Source of the DNA: Hsuehochloa calcarea
Taxonomy: Eukaryota > Streptophyta > Magnoliopsida > Poales > Poaceae
Reading direction: 5' to 3'
Assembly (NCBI GenBank): GCA_036346395.1
Contig: CM070594.1
Coordinates: 26,197,385-26,261,384 of the forward strand
DNA: 64,000 bases
The stretch's first letter is position 1. The number at the start of each line of letters is the position of its first letter. The position numbers and the translations under genes are program-made. Of this stretch, positions 11,865-25,793 are shown one piece after another. The notes beneath the pieces were generated by a model. It saw only the letters and a program-made list of their open reading frames with translations, was not told the origin of the DNA and did not search any database.

Positions 11865-14800
11865 CTAGGTAAGGAAACATAGTATGCTTGTATTAGTGTA
11901 TAGCTGCAATGAATACTGCCGGAGAGTTTGTGTTAGAGTCTAATATAGAAGTCGTGTTAGAGTTTGATTGTAACTTTAGACTATAAATAAAGGGTATAAG
12001 GGTTGTGTGGGACTAGACACAATATTTCCCAAATTCTACATGGTATCAGAGCAATCCCCGTGCCCATCCACCACTGAACCCTAACCCTATCCCTCACGTA
12101 CCTTAGCCACTGCCGTTGTTCCTCCCTTCGCATCGTTGCCGTAGCAGCCACCGCCACCGTCGTTTGGCCCTTCCCCTTCGCACTGTCGCCTCGCTGGCGA
12201 GCCCGGGGCTCGAATCACGTGGGCCTCCACCGCCAGGGCCACGCTGCTGCTACGTCTTGCAGGCGTGCAGGCCGAAATTCGGGTTGCACGGACCGCCGCC
12301 GTTGCTGCAAGGGCCGTGCTGTGTGGGAAGCCTCCACTGCTCCTCGTGGGCTGCTGCTGCTGAGGAGGAGGAAGGGAGAGCCACCGAGAAGAGACGAGGA
12401 AGAAGTGTCGGGAGAGCCGCCGAGAAGAGAGTGGGAAGAAGTGTCAGGAGAGCCACCAAGAAGAGAGAAGGAAGCGTCAGTGGTTCGGCTCTTTTCGGGA
12501 GTAGAAAAAACAGGTTTCGCGAGAAAAAAGGAGGTTCTCTGTTCCGGCTCTGTTTGGCTGGAAAAATTGTTTATGGGAGAGAGAAAAAACTCTGTTCTGA
12601 AAAGAAATGATGCTACTACTCTGCATGTTTTGGGTAACCGTGAAGGCAGTCATTAAGGTTCGATAGAACGTTAATGCGTGAAGAAATATCATGATCATAT
12701 GAGATGAGCGCGGCATATCTTGGTGGTAATTTGGCATTGCTCTGGTTGTTTGAGAAGATGACCCCTGAAGAAATTGAGGCTGTGAGGAAGGAGGATGAAG
12801 AAGCCACAATGAGGACAGTAGAAGAGAAAAGGAAGGCAGTTGTTGAGACTACTTCCCCGTTAGTAACTCAAGGCAACATGAGAAGCATGTTACAGGACCT
12901 CTTCGCGACGGGTATGATAGGTACGAGGGTTGGTGCAGGGATATCTGACTTAAAGCTAGAGCTGATACCAAATGATGTAAAGTTGAAAGAAAGTAAGAAT
13001 TATTTGAGTTGGTTTAGAAGGGCTCAGCTAATTCTAAAGACGAATGGGGTGGAGCACTACCTGTGGTAGACTTGAGTTGAGCCTGCAGACAAGGCGAGCA
13101 TGGATTAAAGGATATAGAACACCACCAACTCTGTGGTGGTAGCTTGGTTGCTAACTTCAATGTCTCTATCTATCACTCAGATGGTAGAGATGATGCATAG
13201 TGCACCGGCGATGTAGAAGATGTTGAGAAACATGTACTTTGGGGTAGGAAATGTGATGATGACGGTGGAGGTCAAAGGCAAGGTGGAGGGCCTGAAACAG
13301 GAGAAGACTGTTCAGGAGTATGTTAGTGAACTGTAGCAGCTGTGGGTATATTTATATCACTATGATCCACTGCAGTTAACATGTGTTTATGATATTGAGG
13401 CTGATAGAGTGTGGCTGCAATGCAGACGGGTTACACACTTTGTAAAGGGACTGAACCCAAAGTTTGAGAGTAGAAGAGCTGCCATGTTTCACTTGGCAAA
13501 CTTGCCTACTATGGAGGAGACTATTTCGACTATAGTATGTAGGAGGAGGTTTGACTACGAGTAATGGGGGACAACAAACCGGTCAGATCTGCATACGTCA
13601 TATCAGATGATAGGGAGTGCTACAACTACAGGATGAGAGGACATCTGAGTCGTGTTTGTCCTTCCCCGTAGTATGGAGGTCGAGGTTGGAGGTCGTGGTG
13701 GTTGCGAGGCCGAGTTGGAGATTATCGAGGCTGAGGTGGAGATCGTGGTGGTCATGGAGGTGGAGGTCAAGGAAGTGGCTGAGCTGGCCCCAGGGCTAAT
13801 ATGGTCCTGACAGAGGAGATCACGTTTGTTACTCTTACATGCGAGCAAGCTATGCAGTGCTAGAAGTGGCAGCAGGGAAACACATTGGAGACTTTTCATG
13901 ATTCCACCTCCTTTGGTAACTTTACAAACTACACTCATATGAGTGAGACTTTTCATGATTCCACCTCCTTTGGTAACTTTGCAAACTACGCTCACGTGGG
14001 TGAAGGTACTCAGTCACATGCACTTGTATCCACATATAAACACTCTTTTATTGATTGGATCATAGATTCAGGAGTATCCAATTATGTCACGGTTCACTTA
14101 GTGCATTTGCATCTTACATCCCATATACTTATTCTGAAACTATCCAAACAGCTGATAGAATCTCCCAACTTATTCACGGTATAGAATCTGTAGAGTGCAC
14201 ACTATCCATTGTTTTATCATTAGTTTTGCATGTTCCCTCCTTTTCAGTCAACCTTCTTTCAGTTAGTTCTATTATTGACCAATTCAAATGCACTGTCACA
14301 TTTAATGAGGATCCGTGTTTGTTCCAAAAGAAGAGAACTAGGAAGAGGATTGGAACTGAAATAAGGCGTAATGGGCTATGGTACATTGATCAGGTTGATG
14401 CGGCATTGGTTGAGGCTATAGGAGGAATGGAGAGAGAAGTTTTGTTACAACATCGTCACTTAGAACATCTATCATTTGATAGTTTAAGTCAGTTATACCC
14501 TGATTTGTTCAAAAGGGTAGATAAGAGTAAACTTGTGTGTGATGCCTGTGAGTTTGGAAAGTATACACGGTCTACATATAGTAGCATTGGTCTTCGGAGT
14601 TACGAACCTTTTATATTAATACATTCAGATGTTTGGGGTCCATGCTGAGTTACTTCAGTGAGTAGTTTTAAGTGGTTTGTCACATTTATTGATTGGTATA
14701 CTTGTATGACTTGGATTTATATGATGAAGCACAAGAACGAGATCCTTCTATGTTTTCATGACTTCCATAGGATGGTTGCTACTCAGTTTGACGTAAAGGT

Positions 14801-17800
14801 TCAGATTCTTCGAACAAATAATGGAACTGAATATGTTAATAATGCGTTTATAACATATCTCTCAAAAGAGGGGATACTTCATCATATTTTTATAGGCTAT
14901 TCATCAAGTCATAAAGGCTATAGATGCTGGAACCCAGTTGAACGAAAGTTGTTCGTGAGTATGGATGTGACATTCCTGAAGTTTGAGCCTTACTACACGA
15001 GTGGAGATACTCTTGATCAACTTTTGGAGTTATATTCTATCAATGAGGGTGACAGTCGAGAGGGAGAGAACAAGGAGAGTGGTAGTCAACGAGAAGAAGT
15101 TATTATGGGGACAATTGCATGCCCAAACCTAATGAAATATGCGATAGATGTGATAGCCCCAAAAGAATTGAAGGTTTATCAATGAAGACGCTTTGGGAAA
15201 CATGGGGAATAATCTCTTGGTGTTGCATTGTATCAATAAATCTGCAATCAACATTGCTAACATTCTAGTACAATATGATCGTACCAAGCACATTGAGATT
15301 GATAGGTTCTTTATCAAGGAGAAGCTCGATGGTAGGATGCTAAAGTTGGAGTATGTCAAGTCTGGTGAACAGTTGGCTGACTGTTTCACTAAATGGTTAG
15401 GTTCTAACGAGTGTTCTACAATATGTAACAAGATAGATATGATTAATATCTTATACCCATCTTGAGAGGAGATGTTGGAGAATTCGTGTTAGAGTCTAAT
15501 ATAGAAGTTATGTTAGAGTCGGATTGTATCTTTAGACTACAAATAAAGGGTGTGGGGTTCTCCAGGACTACACACAGTATTTCCCAAATACCACAAATAT
15601 TCTATACTTTTTTCGAACGAATGTTTTCAGGAAAAGTTATCCCGTTGATGCATCAATATTGGGTATTCTCAATTAAATAGTTCATGCAAGTAACTGAGCT
15701 AAAAGCCACTACTTCTATATCAGTTTATTCCAGCTCCAGTGCATGGACTTGTTGTGGTAGAACATTATGTAAAATCAAATAGAAGAAACAAAAATCTGAT
15801 ATTGTTTTCACTAACATACTAGAGCTAAATTATAATTGAAGTACCTGAGGCATCAAGCTTTTCGGGTTTTGAAGCCACGACTTCTTTCAGCTGACAACGA
15901 TCCAAGGCCTAAAAGGAAAGGAATTTAGGTTCTGCAGATAGCAAATTTTGTGCAGGGATACAAAATTTAGTCCTTGGTCAACTACCTGCCAAATTTCATC
16001 ATCAGAGTATTGCTCGAGCGGGTCGATGTTGCTCCGAATCGTGCCTTCAAAGAGGACAGGCTCCTGAGGGATGATACCGAACCGAGACCTAAGATCATGG
16101 AGTCCTAAAGTGCAGATGTCAACGCCGTCGATGATTATCTTCCCCTCAGAGGGCTCCACTATCCTGAACAACGCCTGGATGAGTGTGGATTTCCCGCTTC
16201 CAGTTCGACCGACAACTCCAATCTTCTCTCCTCCGCGTATGCTTATCGTGATGCCCTTCAACACTAGGGGGGTGTTATGCCGATACCTAACCTGCACACA
16301 TAACTTCTGGTTTAGATCATGTTTTCTGTTTCATGACAAGATTAAGAAGCTTTCAAATGTTCTTTGCTGACGTACGTACTTCAGCTTCTGAAAGATCCGA
16401 TACAACTATATTGAAGTAAAATGCATCAAGAAGAAGTTAATTACCTTGAGATCGATGACATCGATATCGCCTTTTGCTGGCCAGTTTGCAGCAGGTAGGC
16501 AGTCCTTGATCCTCCATTCTGCCTCAGATGGGATGTTTGTGAATTGTTTTATCCTCTCGACCGAGACCATTTTATTTTCGATGAAGCAACTGACCCATAC
16601 GGACCAGAACACCACTGAGTTGAGGGATAGACCATAGGAGAGGGATAGACCGACAAATTCTGCATCATAGGCACAAACAGCAGCTTAGAAACTTCACCAT
16701 GAAAATTACCGCGACTATATAAGGGAGCAAGTCAACGAATTCTTTTTTTAAAAATAATCATTATTTTATTTCAAAATACAATAATATACCTACCTTTTTT
16801 GTTTTTACAGAAATAATACTCTGTCACTCCTCCGTTAGGCGACTTGGACCTAGTCGCTCAACGGTTAGGCGACTAGTCCAAATCGCCCTACCGTCGAGCG
16901 ACATGTGGCCTTGTCGCTCAACGGTGGAGCGACTGTTGCTTCGGTTGCCGGCTGCTTAAGCGTAGATCGACATGTAGCCCCTAGTCGCTCAACGGATTAG
17001 CGACTAGGGGCTATATCCTGCGGCCATGAGCATCGTAGCACCATTCCATCTGTTCTTCGGTGTCTCCGGCAGAACCAGGAGGAGGAAAAGAGAAGAAGAG
17101 GGAGGAAGAGAAAGAGAAAGGAGAAGAGAGTGAAAGAGAGGAGGAGAGGGAGGGAAAGAGAGGAGAGATCCGCACCATTCATCTCGGGAGAGAACAAGAG
17201 GAGAAAAAGAGTGGGAGAGGAGACGGGAAGTGAAGAGGGGGAGAAGGTCGGGAGAGGGGGAGAAGGAGAGCAGAATAGAGAACAATGGGGGAGAAGCACA
17301 GAGCACAGGAGAGGGAGAGGACGAGAGAAGAGGGGCTCGGGATGTAAGAGAGAAAGAAGAAGGAAGTTCACTGATAAGGAGAGAAGGTCTTCATGTGAAG
17401 GTAATAGTCTCATCCATTCTTATTCTCATCCGAATGTAAGCGACGTGATGCTACTTATTGGTTTAGCACGTATTTTGTGCATGTGTTATGATAAATGGCC
17501 AGTTGAAATGTTCAAAGTATTTGCAGTGAGAAATCAGTCATGTCAGAACCCACAAGACTAAAAGTGCATTGCAGTGTTGGTACGATTCATGAAGGTCTAT
17601 ACGGTGTTGACCTAAGTATTTTCTGGCAAGTCAATATGGTACACCCGGATGCGAAGAATGCTCAAATCGGAAATGTTCTGCACTGGCTCACCTGCAGCTT
17701 CTCATTGGACCCCGAGGTGTGCAGTGTCATCCTACATGGGCTTTGGAGTTGGCCTACCACGCACATTTGGTGGGAGTTGGGCAGACTGATATGCACGGTT

Positions 17801-20800
17801 GCATGAAAGGGCTTTGTGGAAGGCTGCCAGCGCTGTAGATACGAATGCGTGCTACTCGTGCAAGCATGTCCGAAGGGAGTCAAAGGAGGCCTTGCCGACA
17901 GCGCTCGTCCGGTTGGTGGGAGCAGCTCGGGCGTGCAACGTGTGCTTCATGAACAGGACGCGGTGGCCGATGTTGCGGAGGCAGAAGAGGACGCGGTGGC
18001 CGATGTTGCGGAGGCAGAAGAGGAGGCGGTGGCCAATATTGCGGAGGCAGAAGACGGAGATCACACACCGCACGATCAACCCACTAAATAGGCGGATACA
18101 TGGGAGCATGTTGACAGCATAGTGCGTCAGATGCAGATAGATGACTTGATGGCCCGGGCAGAGGAAGCTTGAGAAGAGAATGTCGATGACTCTTCTGACG
18201 AGGACGAAGGTCCCATCCCGTAGGAATAGAATCTGGTGGACGTTGAGGGTCTTGCTGTGCACGACGAGCACGAATCACCGTGGGAGTACCATGCTACGGA
18301 GGTTCGGCTTCATGTAATGTTTGCTGAGAAGGAATTACTGCAGTATGACATTAAGTTGTGGGCCCTGTCCATGCAATGGACGTTTTGGGTCCTCAAATCT
18401 AGCCAGGAGTAGTACATCGTGGTCTGTGAGTATGCTGGTGAAAGATCTAGACCCGCCATTATGAGTTAATAGAGTGTTTTGGTGATTAATGATAAATCTA
18501 ATTGTGAGACTAATTCTCTTATTTAGTATTGTCATGTGTAGTCTCATTTGGATATAAAGGTGAAATTCAACGAGGTATGCATTCGACTCATACTCTTATA
18601 TAATGTTGCATTCCTCGGATCCAAAATATAGGAAGAACTCCACCATTAGTATATATTGAATATGTGCAGATGTTTTCTTTACACATATGTGTATGCACAC
18701 ATTTAGGGGGAGCTCATTCTATATTTTGTGGTTTCACTAGTATTGATCCATAATCCATTTTCCACATATATTTGAGATCTTTACTTTGAAACATATCCGT
18801 TTGAGTATATAGAACTTGCGTAGTTTTTGTATACTCATGTTTTGAGTATAATGGAACTTGTGTAGTTCTTACATACTCATGTCGTGAGTATATGTAACTT
18901 GTGTAGTTCATATATACTCACATTGTGTTACTTTCATCTAAATCAATTTATGTGTGATTGAAATGGTTATCATCAATTACCAAAGAGGGAAAGATAGAGG
19001 TATCTTGTCCCACCATTATGAGTAAATGGTATGGTGTGGTAATTAATGATAATCATATTGTGGAACTAACATTTTCCATGAGTTGGATGAATAGGTTATG
19101 TTCCAGGATGATGAAGACTTGGGATGATCATGAGTTGATCATCAAGTCGAGAGCTTGGTGTAAAGGATGCATCATGAGTTGATGCTTATCAAGAAGAGAT
19201 GATCATGAGTTGATCGTCAAGACAAGAGAAGACCCATCATGTGTTGATGGAGGTCAAGCAAAGGATCATCATGCGTTGATGATTATCAAGTTAATGACCC
19301 GAACTTGAAGTGATGATATGCGTCATCAAGCTTCAAGAAGATGCAAGGCAAATGTATGACTAGCTAGGGCTAAGGATGTGTTCCTAGTCATTTACCGGTC
19401 TTGGTGTTTGGTTGGAAGATCGGATTGCTAGTATAGGTTGCCATACTATTAAGAGGGGTCGTAACTAGTAGTTTCAGTTAGTCACATGTTGATAGCTCAA
19501 TATGGTTGCTCTAGCTTATCCAGGCATGATGCTATTTATTTGCGAATGTGTTTTGTAAATAGTTGAGACTCATGCATAACCCTTGTAGCATGTGACTTAA
19601 GTTTGCAAATATGCTTTGCAAATGGTGTAGTCCATGTACCTTATTCCTTGTGATGAGTATTCTAAAATGTTGGCAAATGTGTTTTGCAACTAGCTAAGAA
19701 TATCATCTTTTAACCTTGTTGGAATTGTACTCAAATGGACGAATGTGTTTTGCCATTTGAAGTGAAGCAAATGTGTTTTGCTTCTGTGATCTGGCGGTCA
19801 GACCACCTGTGTAGACCGGTCTGACCGATGGCCAATCGGTCGAACCACCATGTGTTGGGCGGTCGGACCGATTTCCCTCTGTGTTGATTCTCTGTCCGAA
19901 AGTTCCGCTGTTGTGAAAATGAAACTTCCGATGTGAGAAAGTTCTGGGGTTCGTGCGGAGCGATTATTCCAGAGAGCGCCCGTTTTGGGACTTAGCCAAA
20001 TTTCCATCGGGCGGTCGGACCGGTCATTATTGGCGGTCTGACCGATTTGGCGGCGGTCAGACCGGCCATTAGTTGGCGGTCCGACCGGCCGAAGGCCCAA
20101 CGGCTAGTTTTATAGCCGTTGAGGTACGCAGGCGATCCGACCGCCATTAGTTGGCGGTCGACCCTTTGTCTTTGATTTGAGAGAATCTTTCCCCCAACGG
20201 CTAGTTTTTGTGTGTGGGCTATAAATACTCACCTTGCCCGGTTGGGAAAGATTGCTGGTGCTATTATTGAGTGCTATACTCATTCTTTGAGCTAAGAGCA
20301 AGGCTTTCTTCTCTTTTGTGCATGTGTTGCACTTAGTGAGATTTGAGAGCAAACCATAAGTGCATGTGTTGTCTTAGGTAGTGGATTGTGTATCCACTTG
20401 AGCGTTGACACTTGATTAGTTCAAGTGAACGTCGAGTCTTGTTACTCTTGGTGTTTGCCGACACCTAAACGGCGTGGAGGCGTCGTGCGCGGTGATCTTC
20501 TCAAGAAGCTTGTGAGAAGACCCGGCGTGTTGTGAGTGGCTTGGTGCTCGCCATCTTCGGGGTGGAGGAAGAGCAACCCTAGTGGAGCGAGGTGTTGGTT
20601 CGGTTTGGCACCGGTCCAAGTGGTTGGAGTTACCTCGGAGGTATTGGCTTAATTAGTGGAACCGGTCCAACGTGGTTGGGCTTACCTCAACGTGGATTAG
20701 GGGAGACCGGCAAGTCTCCGAACACCATGGTAAAACATAATCATGTCATCTTGTTTTTACTTGTGCTTTACTTTGAGCAATTTACATTCTTGTTTTAATT

Positions 20801-23800
20801 GTTTCTATATCTTGTATGATTGTTCTCTAGTATTGTACTCATATTGTTGGTGCACTCAGTTGAGTCTAGTTGATTTAGGTTTTAATTGTGCAAAATCAAT
20901 TTGTTGTTAGCTTCCGCATTGTATATTGGTTTTAGCGCGAAAGAATTTTTAAAACCGCCTATTTACCCCTCTCTAATCGGCCACCTTGATCTTACAGCTG
21001 GTTGTCCGTGGTGTGTGCATGCATGTAGACCCAAGTACGAGACTCATTGCATTGTCTCGAAAGTGGAGACGCACTCCTGCGTGCTCAGTAGTGTTTTGAC
21101 GTAGCATCACAACCTAACGTCCACTTTCATAGCCAATGTCATGTACGGAGAGATAGTGAAGAAGACGGACCTAGAGGCGAAGCACATCATGGTAGCTATC
21201 GAGCAGAAATTCAAGTACAAGATTAGCTAAGCAAAGACATGGTGTACAAAGCAGAAGGGTTTGGAAAGGAGATTCGGTTCTTTCGAGGCAGCTTACGACA
21301 ACCTTCCTCGTATGCTCTAGGTGCTGCAGGATAGTAACCTGGGCACATACATTGCTATCAAGGACAAGCCATCCAAAAGGCCATCCAGAAGACCACTAGG
21401 TTTAACGGTATTGCAGAGGGCCTTCTTAGCCTTCAGTCCCTGCATCAATGCATTCAATACATGTTGCCCGTGATCTCTGTCGATGGGGCGTTTTGTTACA
21501 TCCCAAAAGTGCCAGAATATAAAAATACAGGATTTTTAAAACTTTTTGCGTGTTATTTCATTTTTGCCTTGATTGCATTTATGGAGTTATTTGAATTGCA
21601 TTTTCTATTTTGCTGGCACAAGTGGTGTATGGCAAAAAAAACCCTAATTACTAAAACTATAATTATAGAAACCCTAATTGCATAAACCCTAGATACATAA
21701 ATTGTCAAAGAATTAGATACAATTAAATTATCGTAACAAAGTTAACAAAAAATGTTGCCCTGTTAGATATTACCTGAAATGTAAACCCTAAAGATCGAAA
21801 ACATAAAAACTTAAACATAATTCTTCGAACATACAACAGCCCAATAAAAATTTCTCTAGAACATATCAATCTATATCTGTCATCGCATGAGAATTTTTAA
21901 AAGAAAATACCAGAATTTTAGCCAACTCTAAAATTCTAACTCATTCATTTTTACCAATTTTCCTAGCCCCTTTTGTTTTCTTCCCTGTCTACTGTTCCTC
22001 AGACCCACCCGTAGCCATAGCATTCTACCTTCTATGCTTCTCTGCTCAAGCAGCCCCCACAGCACTACAGTGCTCCATGCTGCGACCCATGCCCGGCCAA
22101 CTGCTGCCACCCAAGCCGCCATGTTGCGACCATGCAACCGGAAGCCCGCCAAACCATCGCCCGTCACTGAGTCGCCACTCCTATCACCACCACTAGCACC
22201 CATGCCGCCATCCAGAGCATGCATCGCCACCCATGCCATGCACTGGCCATCGCCCGTCACGCCGAAGGAAGCACCTCGCACACTGCACCCTCTTGCCATA
22301 AGGCCAATGCTGCAGCTTCCCCTGCCCCTGCTGGCCATTCCTCTCCCTTTTCTCTAGTGGCGGACCCAGGATTAATATTTAGGTATGGTGACGTCGCAAG
22401 CGCGAACCAAAGTGTATTACCCAAAAGCAAAATAACCCATATGCAAATTCTATTGCAATCGCACCAATACGAACATATGACACTAAATGGTATCAACAAG
22501 TGAGTGCTACTGGTGATTATTTTAGTTACATACGGTCTCAGGTTAATATTGCATTATTTTTTGATTCTATTTTGCTACTGGTCCAGTTACTGTTATTTAC
22601 CTGTACGGGTTTAAAATTCTATTTTTCTGGCGATTTGGCTGAAACTCACGGGTAACGCATCAAATTATTTATCTAACGCAGTGGCGATTTTATTAGATTT
22701 ATTTTACCTCACTTTCTATGCTTTTATCTTCTTCTTTTTTGCTATCGGTCGGTCTAATAAAAATTATTCGTACGCAGCTCATACAAAACTATTTGGTTCG
22801 ACACTGCCCACACGATTTAATACTAGTGTTCAAATCTACTGGTAAATTACTACCACTAATCCTCACTGAATTTATTTATCAACTTTCTTCCAAATTACTA
22901 ATTCCTATTTTTATTTCCCTAATTCCCTTCTACCCAACCCCTTCCTCCCCTAACTACTCTCTCACCTAATCTAATTTATGTGGCCGAGAGCAACCCCGAG
23001 CCATACAAATCTTACCTTGTCTTTCCCTTTATCTCTTCTCTCTCCTCCCTACTTTCTCTTTCTCAGCTGACACTCACAGGCATCCTTCTCCGTTTGCCTT
23101 CCTCACCAAACAACTCCTTCACTCTCTCTAATTTTTTTTTGCTCACGAACTTTCCTCTCTTGCCGAACGGGGACTCCATGGCTGAGCTCCGTCCTGGCGC
23201 CCCCTTCTCCCTCCAGAGCCGCAGCCGCTTGTTCGGCCTGCGCCGCCCCTCGAACCCTCCGTCGCCGTCTTCCCGTTATCAGACGGCGACGCCTCCAGCC
23301 TCGCCTGCGCCGCAGCCCTCGTCAAGGAGGGAGGAAAGACATGAGGATAGTGAGGACTCTGAACCGGACTAAGATTTAGCGGACGCCAGACCTCGCCAGA
23401 ATGTTGGGTCCGCCCTACTTTTCTCTTCCACCGAAAGCAAAAAAAGAAAAAAAAAGAAAAAAAAGAAAAAAGAAAACCGCAGAGCAAGCTCAAGCCGCGC
23501 CGCCGCCCGCGGGAGCATCTCGCCGTTCCCGGCAAGCCGGTGATTGTCCCCTAGACGTTTCTCCCCAATCAATTGGAGGACCTATCATGTGGAGCACGCC
23601 GCGCCGGCCTCTTCTCCGATTCCGGCCAACTTTGCAAAATACACCGCCGTGTCGCCTCTAGGGAGCTTCTCGTCAATTCTTCCCCGTGGGAGCACCTCCA
23701 CACCACCCTTGACCCTCCCCGACCTCCGGCCAGAGCTTCCCCTTACCGTAGCATCGCCCCCATGGCCAACCACCCGCGCCGTCGCCAGCTCCCGCCGCCT

Positions 23801-25756
23801 GCTCGCCTCCGGCATCCTCGTCCCCGACTGATTGCATAGGTGAGTTCCTCTATCCTCCCTCTTGCTCGTGCTCCCCTCTATCCACCCCCCTTTCACCCCG
23901 ACGCCGTCGCCTTGTTTCTCCCCCGCGCCCGCCAGCCACGCGCCGCCGCCAGCTTGCCCTAGCGCCGCTTGAGCCGCGCCACCGCTGCTTCCGAGGTCGC
24001 ATCCCTGGCTTGGTTCCTTTTTCGTCGTTGCTGGCTGCCGCCATTGACCTCCTCACCGGCGTTGAGCCCAGCCCAAACCGCTGGTGTCCCTCCCCTGTTT
24101 TGGAGCCAAGCCATAAGCCATAGTCCCTGTCCCTCTCTGTAGACCTTTGTGTGTATGTGTTTATATGCAAGTGTCTGATTAGTGGGCCCATAGGTTTAGG
24201 TTAGCAAAGAGTTAATCAATATAGTAATTTGGTATATATACATGTTAATTAGAATAATTAGTGATTAATTTAAGTAGTTAACCTAAAGACATTAAGAGGT
24301 TAGTTAGTTTGTAGATAACAATTGACAGATGATATTTTTAGACAGTGACGGTAAGTGGACAAATCAATTGATTAAAAGAATAATTAAATGGTTGGTTTGA
24401 ATGAAATAGTATAATCAAATTGGTAAATGTTTAATTAGTCATTGCCATTTCTAACCAACTTAGTTAAATAATCAATTCAAGATTTACCCCCAAACAATTA
24501 GGCATTGTTAAAATAGTCTTATATTTGAAAGTGCCTGCATGTTGTAGGGTCTTAAATCATTAAGTAGTTACTTTGGGTTTTCAGTTGAGACTAATTTAAT
24601 GTGGTGTCGCGGTGTCATAGAATGATAATATATAGGGTAGGCTCATACAAGTATTGTCATAAGGTTAATTAGGTTGTCATTACTATTTAAACTGAAAATA
24701 CGACATCAATCGGCATCCCCTGAGAACTCAACACTAGTAAACCCTAGGCCATTAGTGTAATAATAAAGATAATAATTTAATCAAATAATTAATCAGGGTA
24801 GTGAAGCAATTAGGTAATAATCAAGTTCTAGTAACATATGGCTTTATGTCTAGAAGTGCTCAAATGAACATAGAACTGAATGCCATAGTCCCTTTTAAAA
24901 TAATAATTGATGCGTGTAAAATAGCAATAGATCATACCAAATGTCTAGACTAGCAACTTTGTTAAAAGATAAACCTATGATAATTACTAGGCCATGTCAC
25001 ATAGGGTATAGACAGTGGTTGAGTTCTAGTAGCCCGAGATTTGTATCTCATATACAACTAGGTTTTACCAGGATCCAAAATCTAATATATAGGATTACTA
25101 ATACTACTAGATAGACATGTAGATTAGTAGTAGCTATGTCACGACCCCGTGCTAGTCAATCGAGATCGAAGCTGATAAGATAAATCACTAAACATGAAGC
25201 AATGGATGGAAATGTTGGATTAATTGGGCTTGGACCATTTTAATTTAACAATTAATCAAATGAAATTCCTAGGCCCACATGAAAAATTTGATTAGTCCCA
25301 TATGGAGAATTGAATAGGAGTTACACCACTTTAAAAGGTGGAATGTGGTAACCCCTTGTGAAATTGGAGAGAGCTCAGACACGCACACTCGCTCGCTCGC
25401 CGCCTCGCCACGCCACGCACAAGGCCACATGCCGTCAGCACGCGTGCGCAATGTGTGTGTGTGTGTGTGCACAGTAAATCACTAAACATGAAGCAATGGA
25501 TGGAAATGTTGGATTAATTGGGCTTGGACCATTTTAATTTAACAATTAATCAAATGAAATTCCTAGGCCCACATGAAAAATTTGATTAGTCCCATATGGA
25601 GAATTGAATAGGAGTTACACCACTTTAAAATGTGGAATGTGGTAACCCCTTGTGAAATTGGAGAGAGCTCAGACATCGCTGCGCAAGGCCTTGCATTGCC
25701 GCCACGCCACGCCCATGCCCATGCCATGGCCATGGCCACAGTAGCCATGCCAGCAA

Positions 25757-25793
<37 letters not shown>

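Larger units (their letters stand above)
11917..15595 (+). mobile_element. Short-LTR copia retrotransposon lacking reverse transcriptase (intron 11)
   Basis: Two direct repeats of 124 and 123 bp (11917-12040 and 15473-15595) bound the element. Both contain tgttagagtctaatatagaag and have TG...CA ends. A tRNA-Met-type primer-binding site (tggtatcagagc) follows the first at 12041, and a purine-rich run precedes the second. Flanking bases aatac and aatat look like a target-site duplication with one change. The 3.4 kb internal region is decayed and lacks most of the RT domain. Orientation is opposite to the host gene. Confidence 0.85.
18439..20996 (+). mobile_element. Solo LTR (2558 bp) inserted in the MULE transposase
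   Basis: Ends are TGAAAGATC and cttaca. The exact 5 bp duplication gctgg flanks it at 18434-18438 and 20997-21001. The transposase reading resumes directly after it, in frame. No internal retroviral-type domain is present, so this is a solo LTR. It is built of four arrays of different short repeats (see separate entries). The terminal phrase tttacccctctctaatcgg resembles the end of the copia LTRs at 8.77 and 59.85 kb. Confidence 0.85.

Noticed and set aside
12116..12656. ORFs of 145-164 codons after the short-LTR copia primer-binding site
   Set aside because: They occupy the element leader before gag, are repetitive (Arg/Glu/Gly-rich) and match nothing known.
17130..17561. Purine-rich ORF of ~143 codons near the MULE left end
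   Set aside because: Composition-driven GA-rich leader of the transposon; the family reading begins later.
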